Positions 8,638-17,036 of a stretch of 64,000 nucleotides of DNA are shown here, in pieces. Below the pieces are notes generated by a model. It was given only the letters and a program-made list of their open reading frames with translations, did not search any database and was not told the DNA's origin. Source of the stretch: Hellea sp. GTDB lineage: Bacteria; Pseudomonadota; Alphaproteobacteria; Caulobacterales; Maricaulaceae. The stretch lies in contig JABDKG010000025.1 of NCBI GenBank assembly GCA_013002305.1, forward strand, positions 1-64,000, written 5' to 3'. The position numbers and the translations under genes were made by a program. Each line of letters begins with the position of its first letter. The first letter of the stretch is position 1.

Positions 8638-9336
8638 ATGAGCGAGAATTCAACTACTATTCAGCTAAAAGTCATCCCGGTGACTCCATTGCAACAAAAT
8701 TGTTCATTATTGTGGGACAGCGAGACTCTCGAGGGCGTGTTTGTCGATCCGGGCGGAGAGCCTGAAAAGCTCATGGCGGAAGCAAAAGCCTTGGGGATTA
8801 CCATCAAGGAGATCTGGCTGACCCATGGCCATCTTGACCATGCCGGCGGCGCAAAGGACATTCGTAACGGCACTGGCGCGCCCATTATCGGGCCGCATGA
8901 GGATGATATCTTCTGGCTCGATCTGATCGAAGCGAGCTGGGCCAAATATGGAATGGCGGGAATGGGAAAAGACGTTAGGGCTGATCGCTATCTGAAAGAT
9001 GGCGATGTCTTGAGATTGGGCGATATCGAATTTCAAGTCGCGCATACGCCGGGCCATACTCCAGGCCATGTGGTGATTTATAATCAAGCGCTTAAAATCG
9101 CATTTGTTGGGGACGTTTTGTTTCGCGGTAGCGTCGGGCGAACAGATTTCCCGAAAAGCAATCCGCAGGATCTAATAAAATCTATCAAAAATAAGCTTTG
9201 GCCGCTCGGTAATGATATGCGGTTTATCCCAGGACACGGGCCAGCCAGTACTTTTGGTCAAGAGCGGGCCGACAATCCATTTGTGGGCGATCGAGTTATT
9301 GGCAACATGGCCGGCAATAGTTCAGGCGTTATGTGA
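8638..9336 (+). CDS. gloC: Metallo-beta-lactamase-fold hydrolase, type II glyoxalase II (GloC/YcbL-like)
   Basis: The 232-aa cytoplasmic enzyme probably hydrolyses S-lactoylglutathione or related thioesters in methylglyoxal detoxification. The metal motif is LTHGHLDHAGG (around residue 60), with further ligands in HTPGHTPGHVV, FVGDVLFRGSVGRTDFP and FIPGHGP. The start IPVTPLQQNCSLLWD and the ending ADNPFVGD match the YcbL/GloC subgroup closely, rather than classical GloB, which is longer at its C-terminus. The gene starts at an ATG after AGGACAGGTCC. The methyltransferase ATG follows 6 bp after its stop, so the two are probably co-translated. Confidence 0.85.
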   Translation: MSENSTTIQLKVIPVTPLQQNCSLLWDSETLEGVFVDPGGEPEKLMAEAKALGITIKEIWLTHGHLDHAGGAKDIRNGTGAPIIGPHEDDIFWLDLIEASWAKYGMAGMGKDVRADRYLKDGDVLRLGDIEFQVAHTPGHTPGHVVIYNQALKIAFVGDVLFRGSVGRTDFPKSNPQDLIKSIKNKLWPLGNDMRFIPGHGPASTFGQERADNPFVGDRVIGNMAGNSSGVM

Positions 9337-9342
9337 TAAGCC

Positions 9343-9933
9343 ATGCAGTCATCGACCCATAAATTCGTCAATAATTGCGTGAGACATTTGCCTTTAAACG
9401 GCCCGATCTATGAGTTTGGCGCTTTGCAAGTCCATGATGATGACCGCCCCACTGATCTTAGATATTTGTTCAAAACACTCGATGTCGAATATGTTGGATG
9501 CGATATGCGCGCAGGCCCGGGGGTCGACAAAGTGCTGAACCTACACAGGCTTGATCTGCCCGACGAAACGGTGGGGACGGTGGTTTGCATGGATACGCTG
9601 GAACATGTCGAATTTCCCCGAAAGGCGATGAGCGAAATTTTGCGGGTTTTGAAACCGGGCGGAATTGCGATCATGAGTTCAGTATTCCAGTTTCCGATTC
9701 ACGGATATCCAAATGATTATTGGCGATTTACGCCCAATGGTTTTCGCTCACTATTTCATGAATATGATGGGCATTTGGTTTACAGTTATGGGCAAAGCGA
9801 ACTTTCGCCAAAAACTGTAACCGGGGTCGGGTTCAAAGGCTCCGTTCCGGATATTGAGGCGTTTGATACATCTTGCAAAAAATGGGAAATTTGGAACAAG
9901 GCGCTCGCCCGTAAAGTCGCTGAGAAAAACTAA
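9343..9933 (+). CDS. SAM-dependent class I methyltransferase
   Basis: The 196-aa protein has a Methyltransf_11-like fold. Motif I is degenerate but recognisable ([11 protein letters not shown]). The acidic loop [17 protein letters not shown] follows, then motif IV/post-[21 protein letters not shown] and [12 protein letters not shown]. The target is unknown. It is translated from an ATG 6 bp after gloC and its stop overlaps the stop of the convergent phhB gene by 3 bp. Coupling to gloC suggests joint expression but does not by itself define a role. Confidence 0.8.
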   Translation: MQSSTHKFVNNCVRHLPLNGPIYEFGALQVHDDDRPTDLRYLFKTLDVEYVGCDMRAGPGVDKVLNLHRLDLPDETVGTVVCMDTLEHVEFPRKAMSEILRVLKPGGIAIMSSVFQFPIHGYPNDYWRFTPNGFRSLFHEYDGHLVYSYGQSELSPKTVTGVGFKGSVPDIEAFDTSCKKWEIWNKALARKVAEKN

Positions 9934-10205
9934 CCGCCAGCCGCTTTTTCCATTGCTTTTGCCAAGATCACATCTTTCTCGGTGACGCCGCCGGCATCAT
10001 GAGTGGTTAGCGTAATGTCGACCCGGTTATAAACATTAAACCATTCCGGATGGTGGTCCATCTTGTCGGCAATAATCGCAATTCGGGTCATAAAACCAAA
10101 CGCCTGCGCGAAGTCTTCAAATTTAAAAACCTTGGTGATGAAATCATCGCCGCCGGTCCAGCCCTCAAGCTCGGCTGCGACGTCTTTCGGATTCAGGATT
10201 GCCAT
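9930..10205 (-). CDS. phhB: 4a-hydroxytetrahydrobiopterin dehydratase (pterin carbinolamine dehydratase)
   Basis: The product recycles the oxidised pterin cofactor after aromatic amino acid hydroxylation, or acts in Moco metabolism as in some bacterial homologues. The family core is clear: [20 protein letters not shown], then the active-site stretch [19 protein letters not shown] and [16 protein letters not shown] use ATG 10205 (preceded by AAGG), giving 91 aa. An in-frame ATG at 10229 would add eight residues. No phenylalanine hydroxylase gene is in the window. It converges with the methyltransferase gene. Confidence 0.9.
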   Translation of the reverse strand: MAILNPKDVAAELEGWTGGDDFITKVFKFEDFAQAFGFMTRIAIIADKMDHHPEWFNVYNRVDITLTTHDAGGVTEKDVILAKAMEKAAGG

Positions 10206-10278
10206 AAAAATGCCTTGGTTATTTCTCATTCATACCTATGTGATAATTCAGTTTCAGGCAATCCAAATAGCATAGAGA

Positions 10279-10698
10279 ATGTCACAAGTGACTCGTACAA
10301 CATTTCCAAGACCCAGTATGATGTGGCTTATCGCAATGGGCTGGATTATATTTGGATTTAGCACCATCCTGATATCGGGCGTTTCAATGATACCAATGGC
10401 CGCGCCGCCGAGCGGATTGCATCTCGACAAGGTTTTGCACGCGTTTGCTTACGCGATTTTAACCGTCGGACTGATCTTTGCCTGGCCAAAGCGTGCCCTG
10501 CCTCTTATATTCGTTGTGGCCTTCGGAATTGGCGGAATTATCGAAATTTGCCAAGGCCTGTTTGCAAGTGGCCGGACGGCTTCGTTTGCAGACGCGCTGG
10601 CTAACGGATTTGGCGGGCTGACCGTAATTTTAACGTGGATGATTTTATATCCGCTTTACCAAAAATATTTGGATGTGCGGGAATTGCCGCAGGAATAG
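10279..10698 (+). CDS. VanZ-like family membrane protein
   Basis: The 139-aa protein has four predicted membrane segments (about 14-36, 47-65, 70-92 and 104-124). It carries the family signatures HLDKVLHAFAYAILTVGLIF after the first loop and EICQGLFASGRTASFADALA before the last helix, which match the K-x-x-H-F and E-x-x-Q..R..D-x-x-x-N pattern of VanZ-like proteins. Function is not established for chromosomal homologues; the fold is a small integral membrane protein. It starts at ATG 10279, with a possible alternative at 10318. It is divergent from phhB and convergent with the GNAT gene 3 bp away. Confidence 0.75.
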   Translation: MSQVTRTTFPRPSMMWLIAMGWIIFGFSTILISGVSMIPMAAPPSGLHLDKVLHAFAYAILTVGLIFAWPKRALPLIFVVAFGIGGIIEICQGLFASGRTASFADALANGFGGLTVILTWMILYPLYQKYLDVRELPQE

Positions 10699-10701
10699 AT
10701 C

Positions 10702-11211
10702 CTAGATTTTGCGGTGCATAATCCATTCCCGGTCAAGCTGCGCACCGACCGCGAAATCATATTCGCCGATTTTTTTAAAACCGTGGCGCTCGTAAAATCT
10801 GTGCCCGTCAAAATTTTCTGAAAAAACACTTAGCACCATATCTCTGGATCCTTGTTCCTTGGCGTAAGCATAGGCCGCGTCCAATAGGCGGCTGCCCAGC
10901 CCCCGGCCGCGATAGTCTGCCAAAGCATAGAGTCTGGAAAGTTCAACAGCCTCAGGCATGGCGGGATCGCAGGGCAGGCGATTAGGGCAGAGTTTTATAT
11001 AAGCAACAAGCCGGTCTTGATCCTCAATGACCCAGATCGGCTGGTTGTCACTCTCGAGCGCTGCCTGATAGGCCGCCAGCGAATGTGAACTATTCAGGAA
11101 ATGGGACAGATCTTCCGGCTGATATAAATGCCCGAATGCCGACGTAAATGTGGCGGCTCCAACAGCCGCCAGATTATTTGCATCCGATGGTTTGGCCGGA
11201 CGCAGGATCAC
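10702..11211 (-). CDS. GNAT-family N-acetyltransferase
   Basis: The 169-aa acetyltransferase has the acetyl-CoA-binding loop in YRGRGLGSRLLDAAYAYAKE. The preceding beta-strand is VELSRLYALAD and the C-terminal region is MVLSVFSENFDGHRFYERHG, with the usual F/Y-Y-x-x-x-G-F ending (FKKIGEYDF). The substrate is unknown. It starts at GTG 11211; the G of this codon is the last base of the TAG that ends the upstream symporter gene, so translation is probably coupled. Such RimI/PhnO-like enzymes often acetylate small amines or protein N-termini, which is family knowledge only. Confidence 0.85.
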   Translation of the reverse strand: MILRPAKPSDANNLAAVGAATFTSAFGHLYQPEDLSHFLNSSHSLAAYQAALESDNQPIWVIEDQDRLVAYIKLCPNRLPCDPAMPEAVELSRLYALADYRGRGLGSRLLDAAYAYAKEQGSRDMVLSVFSENFDGHRFYERHGFKKIGEYDFAVGAQLDREWIMHRKI

Positions 11212-12743
11212 TAAACTATCGAGTCAAAGTCCGGTTCTTTGCCTTCTTTTTTGGACTCGAAGTAGTGGACAGCCATTCGGAATACGAGCGGCGACAGCAG
11301 TAATAAGGCAATCAGATTCGGAGCTGCCATTAGACCTGTAAGCGTGTCAGCTACCAACCAGAACAAGTTAACTATATTGCCAATAGACTCTTCCAAGGCG
11401 AGCGCGGCTGCGCCGCCAAACACAACAACGATCCAGCTAATCCGGTACGGTAGAATGCTTTTTTCGCCAAACATAAATGCACAGCATCGCTCACCGTAAT
11501 AGGACCACCCTAATATTGTCGTAAATCCGAATACAACGAGACCGAGCGTTACAATATGTTTTCCAAAATTTGTCAGAGATGCGTCAAATGCCGCTACCGT
11601 TAATGGCGCGCCGGTATCACATCCAGCGGCCTGAACACCTGCGAACAAGTCTTTGACATTTTCAGGGTTTGGGTAACATTGAGGTTCAATTACGCCAGAT
11701 GTCAAAATAATCAAGGCTGTAATAGTGCAAACAATCAATGTATCAATTACGGTTCCCAGCATCGCAACCAGCCCCTGATTGACCGGATCTTTGTTGCGAG
11801 CAGCAGCGTGCGCGATTGGGGCGGATCCTTGCCCGGCTTCATTGGAAAATATTCCGCGCGCTATTCCTTTTTGCATCGCCAGCATTAGCAAGCCTATGGT
11901 TATACCAGTGGTGGCCTGATGATATCCAAGGGCTCCTTTGAAGATTGCGCCAAATGCTGCGGGAACTGCATCAATATTCATGCCGATTACAATAATTCCT
12001 GCGACAAAATAGGACAGCGCCATGAATGGAACAACACCACTGGCAACGATACCGATGCGTTCAATGCCGCCAATGATCACTGCCGCAGCACCAGCGGCCA
12101 AGACTAATCCGGTAAATATCGGCGGAATATTATAAGTACCGTTTAGCGCGTCAGCAACGGAATTGGCTTGAATTGAAGCGCCAGTACCCCAAGCGGCAAG
12201 CATACCAAAAATCGCAAAAGTGAACGCCAACCATTTCCATTTAGGGCCTAGTCCGTTTTTAATGTAATACATAGGTCCGCCGACGCGATTGCCATTTGCA
12301 TCAATTTCTCTGAATCTAACAGCTAAAACGCCCTCGGAAAATTTCGTCGCCGTTCCTAAAATCGCCGTCATCCACATCCAGAAAATAGCACCTGGCCCGC
12401 CAATAGCGATCGCAGCTGCTACGCCGGCGATATTGCCAGTCCCGATAGTCGATGAGAGCGCCGTCATAAGCGCGGCAAAAGGCGATACATCGCCTTCTTC
12501 TTCGTCACCAGTTCGTTTGCGGAATAATTGTTTGAAACCGTATGGAATGCGAATGATCGACATCAGCCGTAACCCGACAGTCAAATAAAGACCGGTCAAT
12601 AGAAGGAGGGCCATCATAGGAGGGCCCCACACGATGCCGTTTAATCCTTCAATGAGACTTACAGCGGCCGACTTAGGCGCCTCTTCTACTACAGTTACAG
12701 CAACTTCTTCAGCCGTCTGTATCAACATTGATAAAAGGGTCAA
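11211..12743 (-). CDS. Sodium (or cation):alanine symporter, AGCS family
   Basis: The 510-aa inner-membrane transporter takes up alanine or glycine with sodium. It has ten or more hydrophobic segments and the AGCS hallmarks: FAALMTALSSTIGTGNIAGV near residue 95, GGPGAIFWMWMTAILGTATK, the MYYIKNGLG stretch and GIFSNEAGQGSAPIAHAAA around residue 300. The first possible start is TTG 12743, after GGGGAGG at short spacing; ATG 12728 is also possible. The N-terminal 35 residues before the first membrane span are acidic and may be poorly conserved. It is the first gene of a two-gene unit with the GNAT gene and is divergent from the aminotransferase gene. Confidence 0.92.
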   Translation of the reverse strand: MTLLSMLIQTAEEVAVTVVEEAPKSAAVSLIEGLNGIVWGPPMMALLLLTGLYLTVGLRLMSIIRIPYGFKQLFRKRTGDEEEGDVSPFAALMTALSSTIGTGNIAGVAAAIAIGGPGAIFWMWMTAILGTATKFSEGVLAVRFREIDANGNRVGGPMYYIKNGLGPKWKWLAFTFAIFGMLAAWGTGASIQANSVADALNGTYNIPPIFTGLVLAAGAAAVIIGGIERIGIVASGVVPFMALSYFVAGIIVIGMNIDAVPAAFGAIFKGALGYHQATTGITIGLLMLAMQKGIARGIFSNEAGQGSAPIAHAAARNKDPVNQGLVAMLGTVIDTLIVCTITALIILTSGVIEPQCYPNPENVKDLFAGVQAAGCDTGAPLTVAAFDASLTNFGKHIVTLGLVVFGFTTILGWSYYGERCCAFMFGEKSILPYRISWIVVVFGGAAALALEESIGNIVNLFWLVADTLTGLMAAPNLIALLLLSPLVFRMAVHYFESKKEGKEPDFDSIV

Positions 12744-12885
12744 AGAGACCTCCCCATAAGATTAATTTTTCCGCGAACATAAGGCTCAGCATATTTTCCG
12801 CAAGGGTCTAAACAGTTTTATCTTTCCACAGCCTAGCGACTCCTGTAAGGCCGAGCCTCCGAGAAAAATCGCAGAGAATAATTCG

Positions 12886-14079
12886 ATGTTTGAAAGCCTG
12901 ATCGCCCGTCCCCCAGATGCCATTATCGCCCTGATGGAACTTGCCAAAGCCGACAAGAATCCCAATAAAATTGATTTGGGTGTCGGGGTGTACAAGACAG
13001 ACGATGGCGCCACGCCGATTATGCGCGCGGTCAAGCAAGCCGAAGGGCTCTACCTGACCGAAGAAACGACGAAATCTTACGTTTCGACGGTTGGTAACTC
13101 TGACTTTAGAACCCATATGCTGGATCTGATTTTTGGTGACAATTTTGCCCCGCTTAATGAGAACCGAATTGCCAGTGCTCAGGCGACGGGCGGGTCCGGC
13201 GCGCTCCGAATTGGCGCAGAGCTGATCAAATCTTCCGGCAAAGATCCGGTCGTTTGGGTGCCAACACCGACCTGGGCCAATCACGAACCCCTCATTGGTT
13301 CAGTGGGTCTGACAATTAAGTCCTACCCTTATTATAACCGCGAAACGCTCGGTGTGGACTTTGAAGATATGCTTGAACATCTCAAGGCCAATGCCACGGC
13401 CGGTGATGTGGTTGTTTTTCACGGATGTTGCCATAATCCAACAGGAGCCGATCTTGCGCCTGCCGAATGGGACCGGGCAGCTGAATTTATGCGCGATCAT
13501 GAATTGATTCCGTTTATCGATCTGGCCTATTTTGGGCTAGGCGACGGGCTCGAACATGACACGTATGGCTTGCGTAAAATAGGGGTGACTTGCCCAGAGC
13601 TAATACTCGCCGCGTCCTGTTCCAAAAACTTCGCTCTGTACAAAGAAAGAGTCGGACTGGTGGCCGCTATCACATCGACGGCCGATCAGGCGAAAGTGGT
13701 GCAAGGACAGCTCGGGGCCTTGCAGCGCCGTCTCACCTCCATGCCGCCGGATCACGGCGCTGCGCTGGTGGCCCGGATTTTAGGCGATGCCAAATTGCGC
13801 GCCGTTTGGCTTGAAGAATTGACCGAGATGCGCGACCGAATCAAACAGCTTCGCAAAGACCTATCTGATGCGCTCCGTGTTCAGGGCGCCGAAGCTATGG
13901 CCGATGCGATAATCGATCAAAACGGAATGTTTTCGACGTTGCCGCTATCGGTCGAACAAGTAAAACGGCTTCGCGCCGAACATTCAGTCTATATGACGAA
14001 GTCCGGCCGGATCAATATTGCCGGGGCGAATAGCTCAAATATCCCGAGACTAGCCGCAGCTATATTGGACGTGCTATAG
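12886..14079 (+). CDS. tyrB: Aromatic amino acid aminotransferase (class I PLP enzyme)
   Basis: The 397-aa fold-type I transaminase uses 2-oxoglutarate and aromatic amino acids or aspartate. It has the AspC/TyrB N-terminus (LAKADKNPNKIDLGVGVYKT), the Asn/Gly segment HGCCHNPTGADL, the Asp-x-Ala-Tyr sequence FIDLAYFGLGDG, and the Schiff-base lysine in SCSKNFALYKERVG. The C-terminal Arg that binds the alpha-carboxylate lies in GRINIAGANS. AspC and TyrB cannot be separated safely by motif alone; the context gives no extra hint, so the symbol is a best guess. It begins at ATG 12886 and a small gene follows after 6 bp. Confidence 0.85.
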   Translation: MFESLIARPPDAIIALMELAKADKNPNKIDLGVGVYKTDDGATPIMRAVKQAEGLYLTEETTKSYVSTVGNSDFRTHMLDLIFGDNFAPLNENRIASAQATGGSGALRIGAELIKSSGKDPVVWVPTPTWANHEPLIGSVGLTIKSYPYYNRETLGVDFEDMLEHLKANATAGDVVVFHGCCHNPTGADLAPAEWDRAAEFMRDHELIPFIDLAYFGLGDGLEHDTYGLRKIGVTCPELILAASCSKNFALYKERVGLVAAITSTADQAKVVQGQLGALQRRLTSMPPDHGAALVARILGDAKLRAVWLEELTEMRDRIKQLRKDLSDALRVQGAEAMADAIIDQNGMFSTLPLSVEQVKRLRAEHSVYMTKSGRINIAGANSSNIPRLAAAILDVL

Positions 14080-14085
14080 GGCCCT

Positions 14086-14358
14086 ATGGCGAGAATGACT
14101 TTAAAAAAGGGGCGGCGGGATTTTCGCGAACGTGTTTTATCCTGGGCCAAAGAGGGCGGGGCCGTTAAGCGATGCCCGCAACATCCCGAGCTTAATATCC
14201 ATGTGCCGAAAAAAATCGATGCCGGCCGCGCGGTTATTCAAGAGGCTTGGCAAAACGGCCATATCAGCAGTGATGTTTCAGGGGCGCTGGATCTATTTGA
14301 CGACATTATCGGAAATTTACCGGCGGAATGTCCGGCCTGCGATAATTTAGAAAACTAG
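14086..14358 (+). CDS. Small conserved-looking protein, unknown function
   Basis: The 90-aa soluble protein begins MARMTLKKGRRDFRERVLSW, so is basic at its start. It contains two cysteine-proline motifs, RCPQHPELNI near residue 29 and ECPACDN near the C-terminus, which together could bind a metal. It starts only 6 bp after the aminotransferase stop and so is probably its operon partner. Composition and codon use match its neighbours, which supports a real gene. I recognise no family. Confidence 0.65.
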   Translation: MARMTLKKGRRDFRERVLSWAKEGGAVKRCPQHPELNIHVPKKIDAGRAVIQEAWQNGHISSDVSGALDLFDDIIGNLPAECPACDNLEN

Positions 14359-14366
14359 CAAACAAC

Positions 14367-15182
14367 CTAAATTTCGAAATCCGAAAGATTATATTCAGAT
14401 TCTGGATATTCTGGACCCATATCTTCCAGTGTTTTTCGAGCGATTGACGAAATAATCGCTCCGCGCCGCGAACGGCTGTCGCAAGGGATAATATGCCACG
14501 GCGCCCAAGGGGTCGATGTCCGCCGGACCATGGTTTCATATGCGTCCATAAATTCGGGCCAAAGCTTGCGATCTTCCAGATCAGCCGGGTTGAATTTCCA
14601 GAACTTTTGCGGTTCTATCAATCGTTCCTTCAGGCGCTCGCCTTGTTTATCATAGGAGATATTCAGCATAAATTTTAAAATTGTAGTTCCGTTCTCAGTC
14701 AGATGTTTTTCAAAATTATTGATCTGGTCATATCGCTGTTCGACTTTGTCCGGCGGTGCGAAACGTCTAACTTTGACAATCAACACATCCTCATAGTGCG
14801 AGCGGTTAAACACTGTGATATCACCTTTTGCAGGGACAACTTGGTGAACCCGCCATAAATAATCTTGGGATAGTTCTTTCTTGGACGGGGCTTTGAACGG
14901 GGCAACTTTAATGTTGAGCGGTGCTGTCCGATTAAAACAGGCGGCGGTCGTACCATCCTTTCCTGACGTATCCATTCCCTGCAATACGATAAGGAGGCTG
15001 CGTTTACGCTCAGCATATAGCTTGTGCGCCAGGTCACCAATTGCCCTTGCATTTTGCTTGGTGAGATGACGGGCTTCATCGCTATCCGGGAAAATGTTCG
15101 CCCGAGTTGGCATGTCCGGCAAAGAGAATTCTTGAGGGACATCGATACGGTAAGCTTTGATGTATTCTTCTGCAGTGTTCAT
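14367..15182 (-). CDS. ppk2: Polyphosphate kinase 2 family protein
   Basis: The 271-aa enzyme transfers phosphate between polyphosphate and nucleotides. The P-loop is LLIVLQGMDTSGKDGTT (around residue 62-78). It is followed by the PPK2 core: FKAPSKKELSQDYLWRVHQ, the catalytic TVFNRSHYEDVLIVKV, a lid region with FEKHLTENGTTILKFMLNIS, the stretch ERLIEPQKFWKFNPADLEDR, and WHIIPCDSR near the end. A single PPK2 domain places it in class I or III (nucleoside di- or monophosphate kinases). The ATG at 15182 overlaps the stop of the upstream ABC-F gene by 4 nt, so the pair is translationally coupled. Confidence 0.92.
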   Translation of the reverse strand: MNTAEEYIKAYRIDVPQEFSLPDMPTRANIFPDSDEARHLTKQNARAIGDLAHKLYAERKRSLLIVLQGMDTSGKDGTTAACFNRTAPLNIKVAPFKAPSKKELSQDYLWRVHQVVPAKGDITVFNRSHYEDVLIVKVRRFAPPDKVEQRYDQINNFEKHLTENGTTILKFMLNISYDKQGERLKERLIEPQKFWKFNPADLEDRKLWPEFMDAYETMVRRTSTPWAPWHIIPCDSRSRRGAIISSIARKTLEDMGPEYPESEYNLSDFEI

Positions 15183-16975
15183 AGCGTATCTTTCATGGCC
15201 TCTAATTCAAGCCATTCTGTTTCGAGCATGTCGAGTTTATCTTTCATTTGTTCTAGCTGTGCGGCGGTTTTTGTAAAGGCGCCGGGATCGGAAGTGAAAA
15301 GCTCCGGGTCAGCCAATGTGATTTCTAATTCTGCGATGTTTTTTTCGGCGTATTTAATTTCTGACGGGATTTGCTCAAGTCGGAATTGGTGTTTATAGGA
15401 CAGTTTTTTAGGCGGCTGCGAGCCAGATGAGGTCGCTTGTTTTTTCGCTTTCAAGTGTATGGTTTTCTCTTTTAGCGCCGTCCGGGTCTCGCCGCGTTGT
15501 CGCGTCATATCGGTATAGCCGCCAGCATAGATTTGCCAAAGGCCGGGCTCTTCAAAGGCAATAGTTCGGGTTACGGTGCGATCGAGAAAATCACGATCAT
15601 GAGACACAAGCAGAACTGTGCCATCATAGTCAGCGATGAGCTCCTGCAATAGATCGAGCGTTTCAAGGTCTAGATCATTTGTCGGTTCATCCAGAACTAA
15701 AAGGTTTGACGCAAGACGTAGGCCGCGCGCTAATTGCAATCTGCCGCGCTCGCCGCCGGAAAGAGCATGGACCGGTGTCCTTGCCTGTTCGGGTAGAAAC
15801 AGAAAGTCTTTCATGTAGCGCTGAACATGGACGGATTTATCGCCGATAATGACATTTTCACTTCGCCCATCCGTTAGTGCTTCGGACAATGTCCAATCCG
15901 GATTTAGGCTCTCTCGTTTTTGATCGACGATTAAAGGTTCGAGATTTGAACCGTGTTTGATCGAGCCGTTATCGGGCTCCAGATGCCCGATCATCATTTT
16001 AAGCAATGTCGTTTTACCGGCTCCATTTGGCCCAACCAATCCGATCCGTTCTCCGCGCATGATCCGGATTGAAAAGTCATAGACGATTGGCCTCTCGCTG
16101 AAGAATTTTGAAATATTATTGAGCTCCGCAACCAATTTGCCGGACCTACTACCTTCGGCCGCCGCAAATTGGACGTTGCCTTTTACATGGCGCTGGTCGT
16201 TGACGGATTGGCGCAACGAGGCCAATTCTTTAACGCGGCGTATATTTCGTTTGCGGCGCCCGGATACACCATGAACGATCCAGTGCTGCTCGCGAACGAT
16301 TTTTCGGTCCAGCTTGTGTCTTTCCAATTCCTCTTGTTCCAAGAAGTTATCACGCCAATTTTCAAATTCTGCGAAACCGCTGTCGATATCGCGGGTTTCT
16401 CCGCGATCCATCCATATGGTCTTGCGTGACAATTTTTCCAAAAAACGCCTGTCGTGAGAAATCAGGATAATAGCAGAGCGCATTGAGGATAGTTCGCTTT
16501 CAAGCCATTCGATAGCAGGCAAATCAAGGTGATTGGTCGGTTCGTCCAGCATGAGAATATCCGGCTCGGTGGCAAGCGTACGGACCAGGGCAGCCCGGCG
16601 GGACTCGCCGCCGGATAGATGCGCGGTTGAAGAACTTTCATCGAGGTCCAACGCGTCAAGATAATAGGGTATTTTATAACCCTGTTCAGCGCCCTCCAGC
16701 CCGGATCGAATATAGTCACCGATGGTCGAATACTGACTGAGGTTGGGTTCTTGCGGGAGATATCTTGCCGTAACGCCTGGTTTTACAAATCGCGTTCCTG
16801 CATCGGGCTCTATCAATCCTGCTGCAAGCTTTAAAAAGGTTGATTTGCCAGAGCCATTTCGTCCAACCACGCAGAGGCGATCACCTGAGTAGACCATCAT
16901 ATTGGCGTCGGTCAGCAAGGGCGTGCTGCCAAAGGTCAATGCAATATTGTTCAATGTCAAAAGCGGAGGCGACAT
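15179..16975 (-). CDS. ABC-F family ATPase (Uup-like)
   Basis: The 598-aa soluble protein has two ATP-binding cassettes and no membrane segments, the ABC-F arrangement that acts on ribosomes or branched DNA. Cassette 1 has Walker A GRNGSGKST, signature LSGGESRRAALVRTLA and Walker B ILMLDEPTNHLD. Cassette 2 has GPNGAGKTT, LSGGERGRLQLARGL and LLVLDEPTNDLD. The linker between them is rich in Arg and Lys. A C-terminal extension of about 100 residues is a predicted coiled coil (LEQIPSEIKYAEKNIAELEI), which is the feature of the Uup subgroup rather than EttA. It is the first gene of an operon with ppk2. Confidence 0.9.
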   Translation of the reverse strand: MSPPLLTLNNIALTFGSTPLLTDANMMVYSGDRLCVVGRNGSGKSTFLKLAAGLIEPDAGTRFVKPGVTARYLPQEPNLSQYSTIGDYIRSGLEGAEQGYKIPYYLDALDLDESSSTAHLSGGESRRAALVRTLATEPDILMLDEPTNHLDLPAIEWLESELSSMRSAIILISHDRRFLEKLSRKTIWMDRGETRDIDSGFAEFENWRDNFLEQEELERHKLDRKIVREQHWIVHGVSGRRKRNIRRVKELASLRQSVNDQRHVKGNVQFAAAEGSRSGKLVAELNNISKFFSERPIVYDFSIRIMRGERIGLVGPNGAGKTTLLKMMIGHLEPDNGSIKHGSNLEPLIVDQKRESLNPDWTLSEALTDGRSENVIIGDKSVHVQRYMKDFLFLPEQARTPVHALSGGERGRLQLARGLRLASNLLVLDEPTNDLDLETLDLLQELIADYDGTVLLVSHDRDFLDRTVTRTIAFEEPGLWQIYAGGYTDMTRQRGETRTALKEKTIHLKAKKQATSSGSQPPKKLSYKHQFRLEQIPSEIKYAEKNIAELEITLADPELFTSDPGAFTKTAAQLEQMKDKLDMLETEWLELEAMKDTL

Positions 16976-17036
16976 AAAATGGTCATCAGGTTAAATTTTG
17001 CGCGACAGAGCGCTGATTCTGTCTTAAGAAACCCAT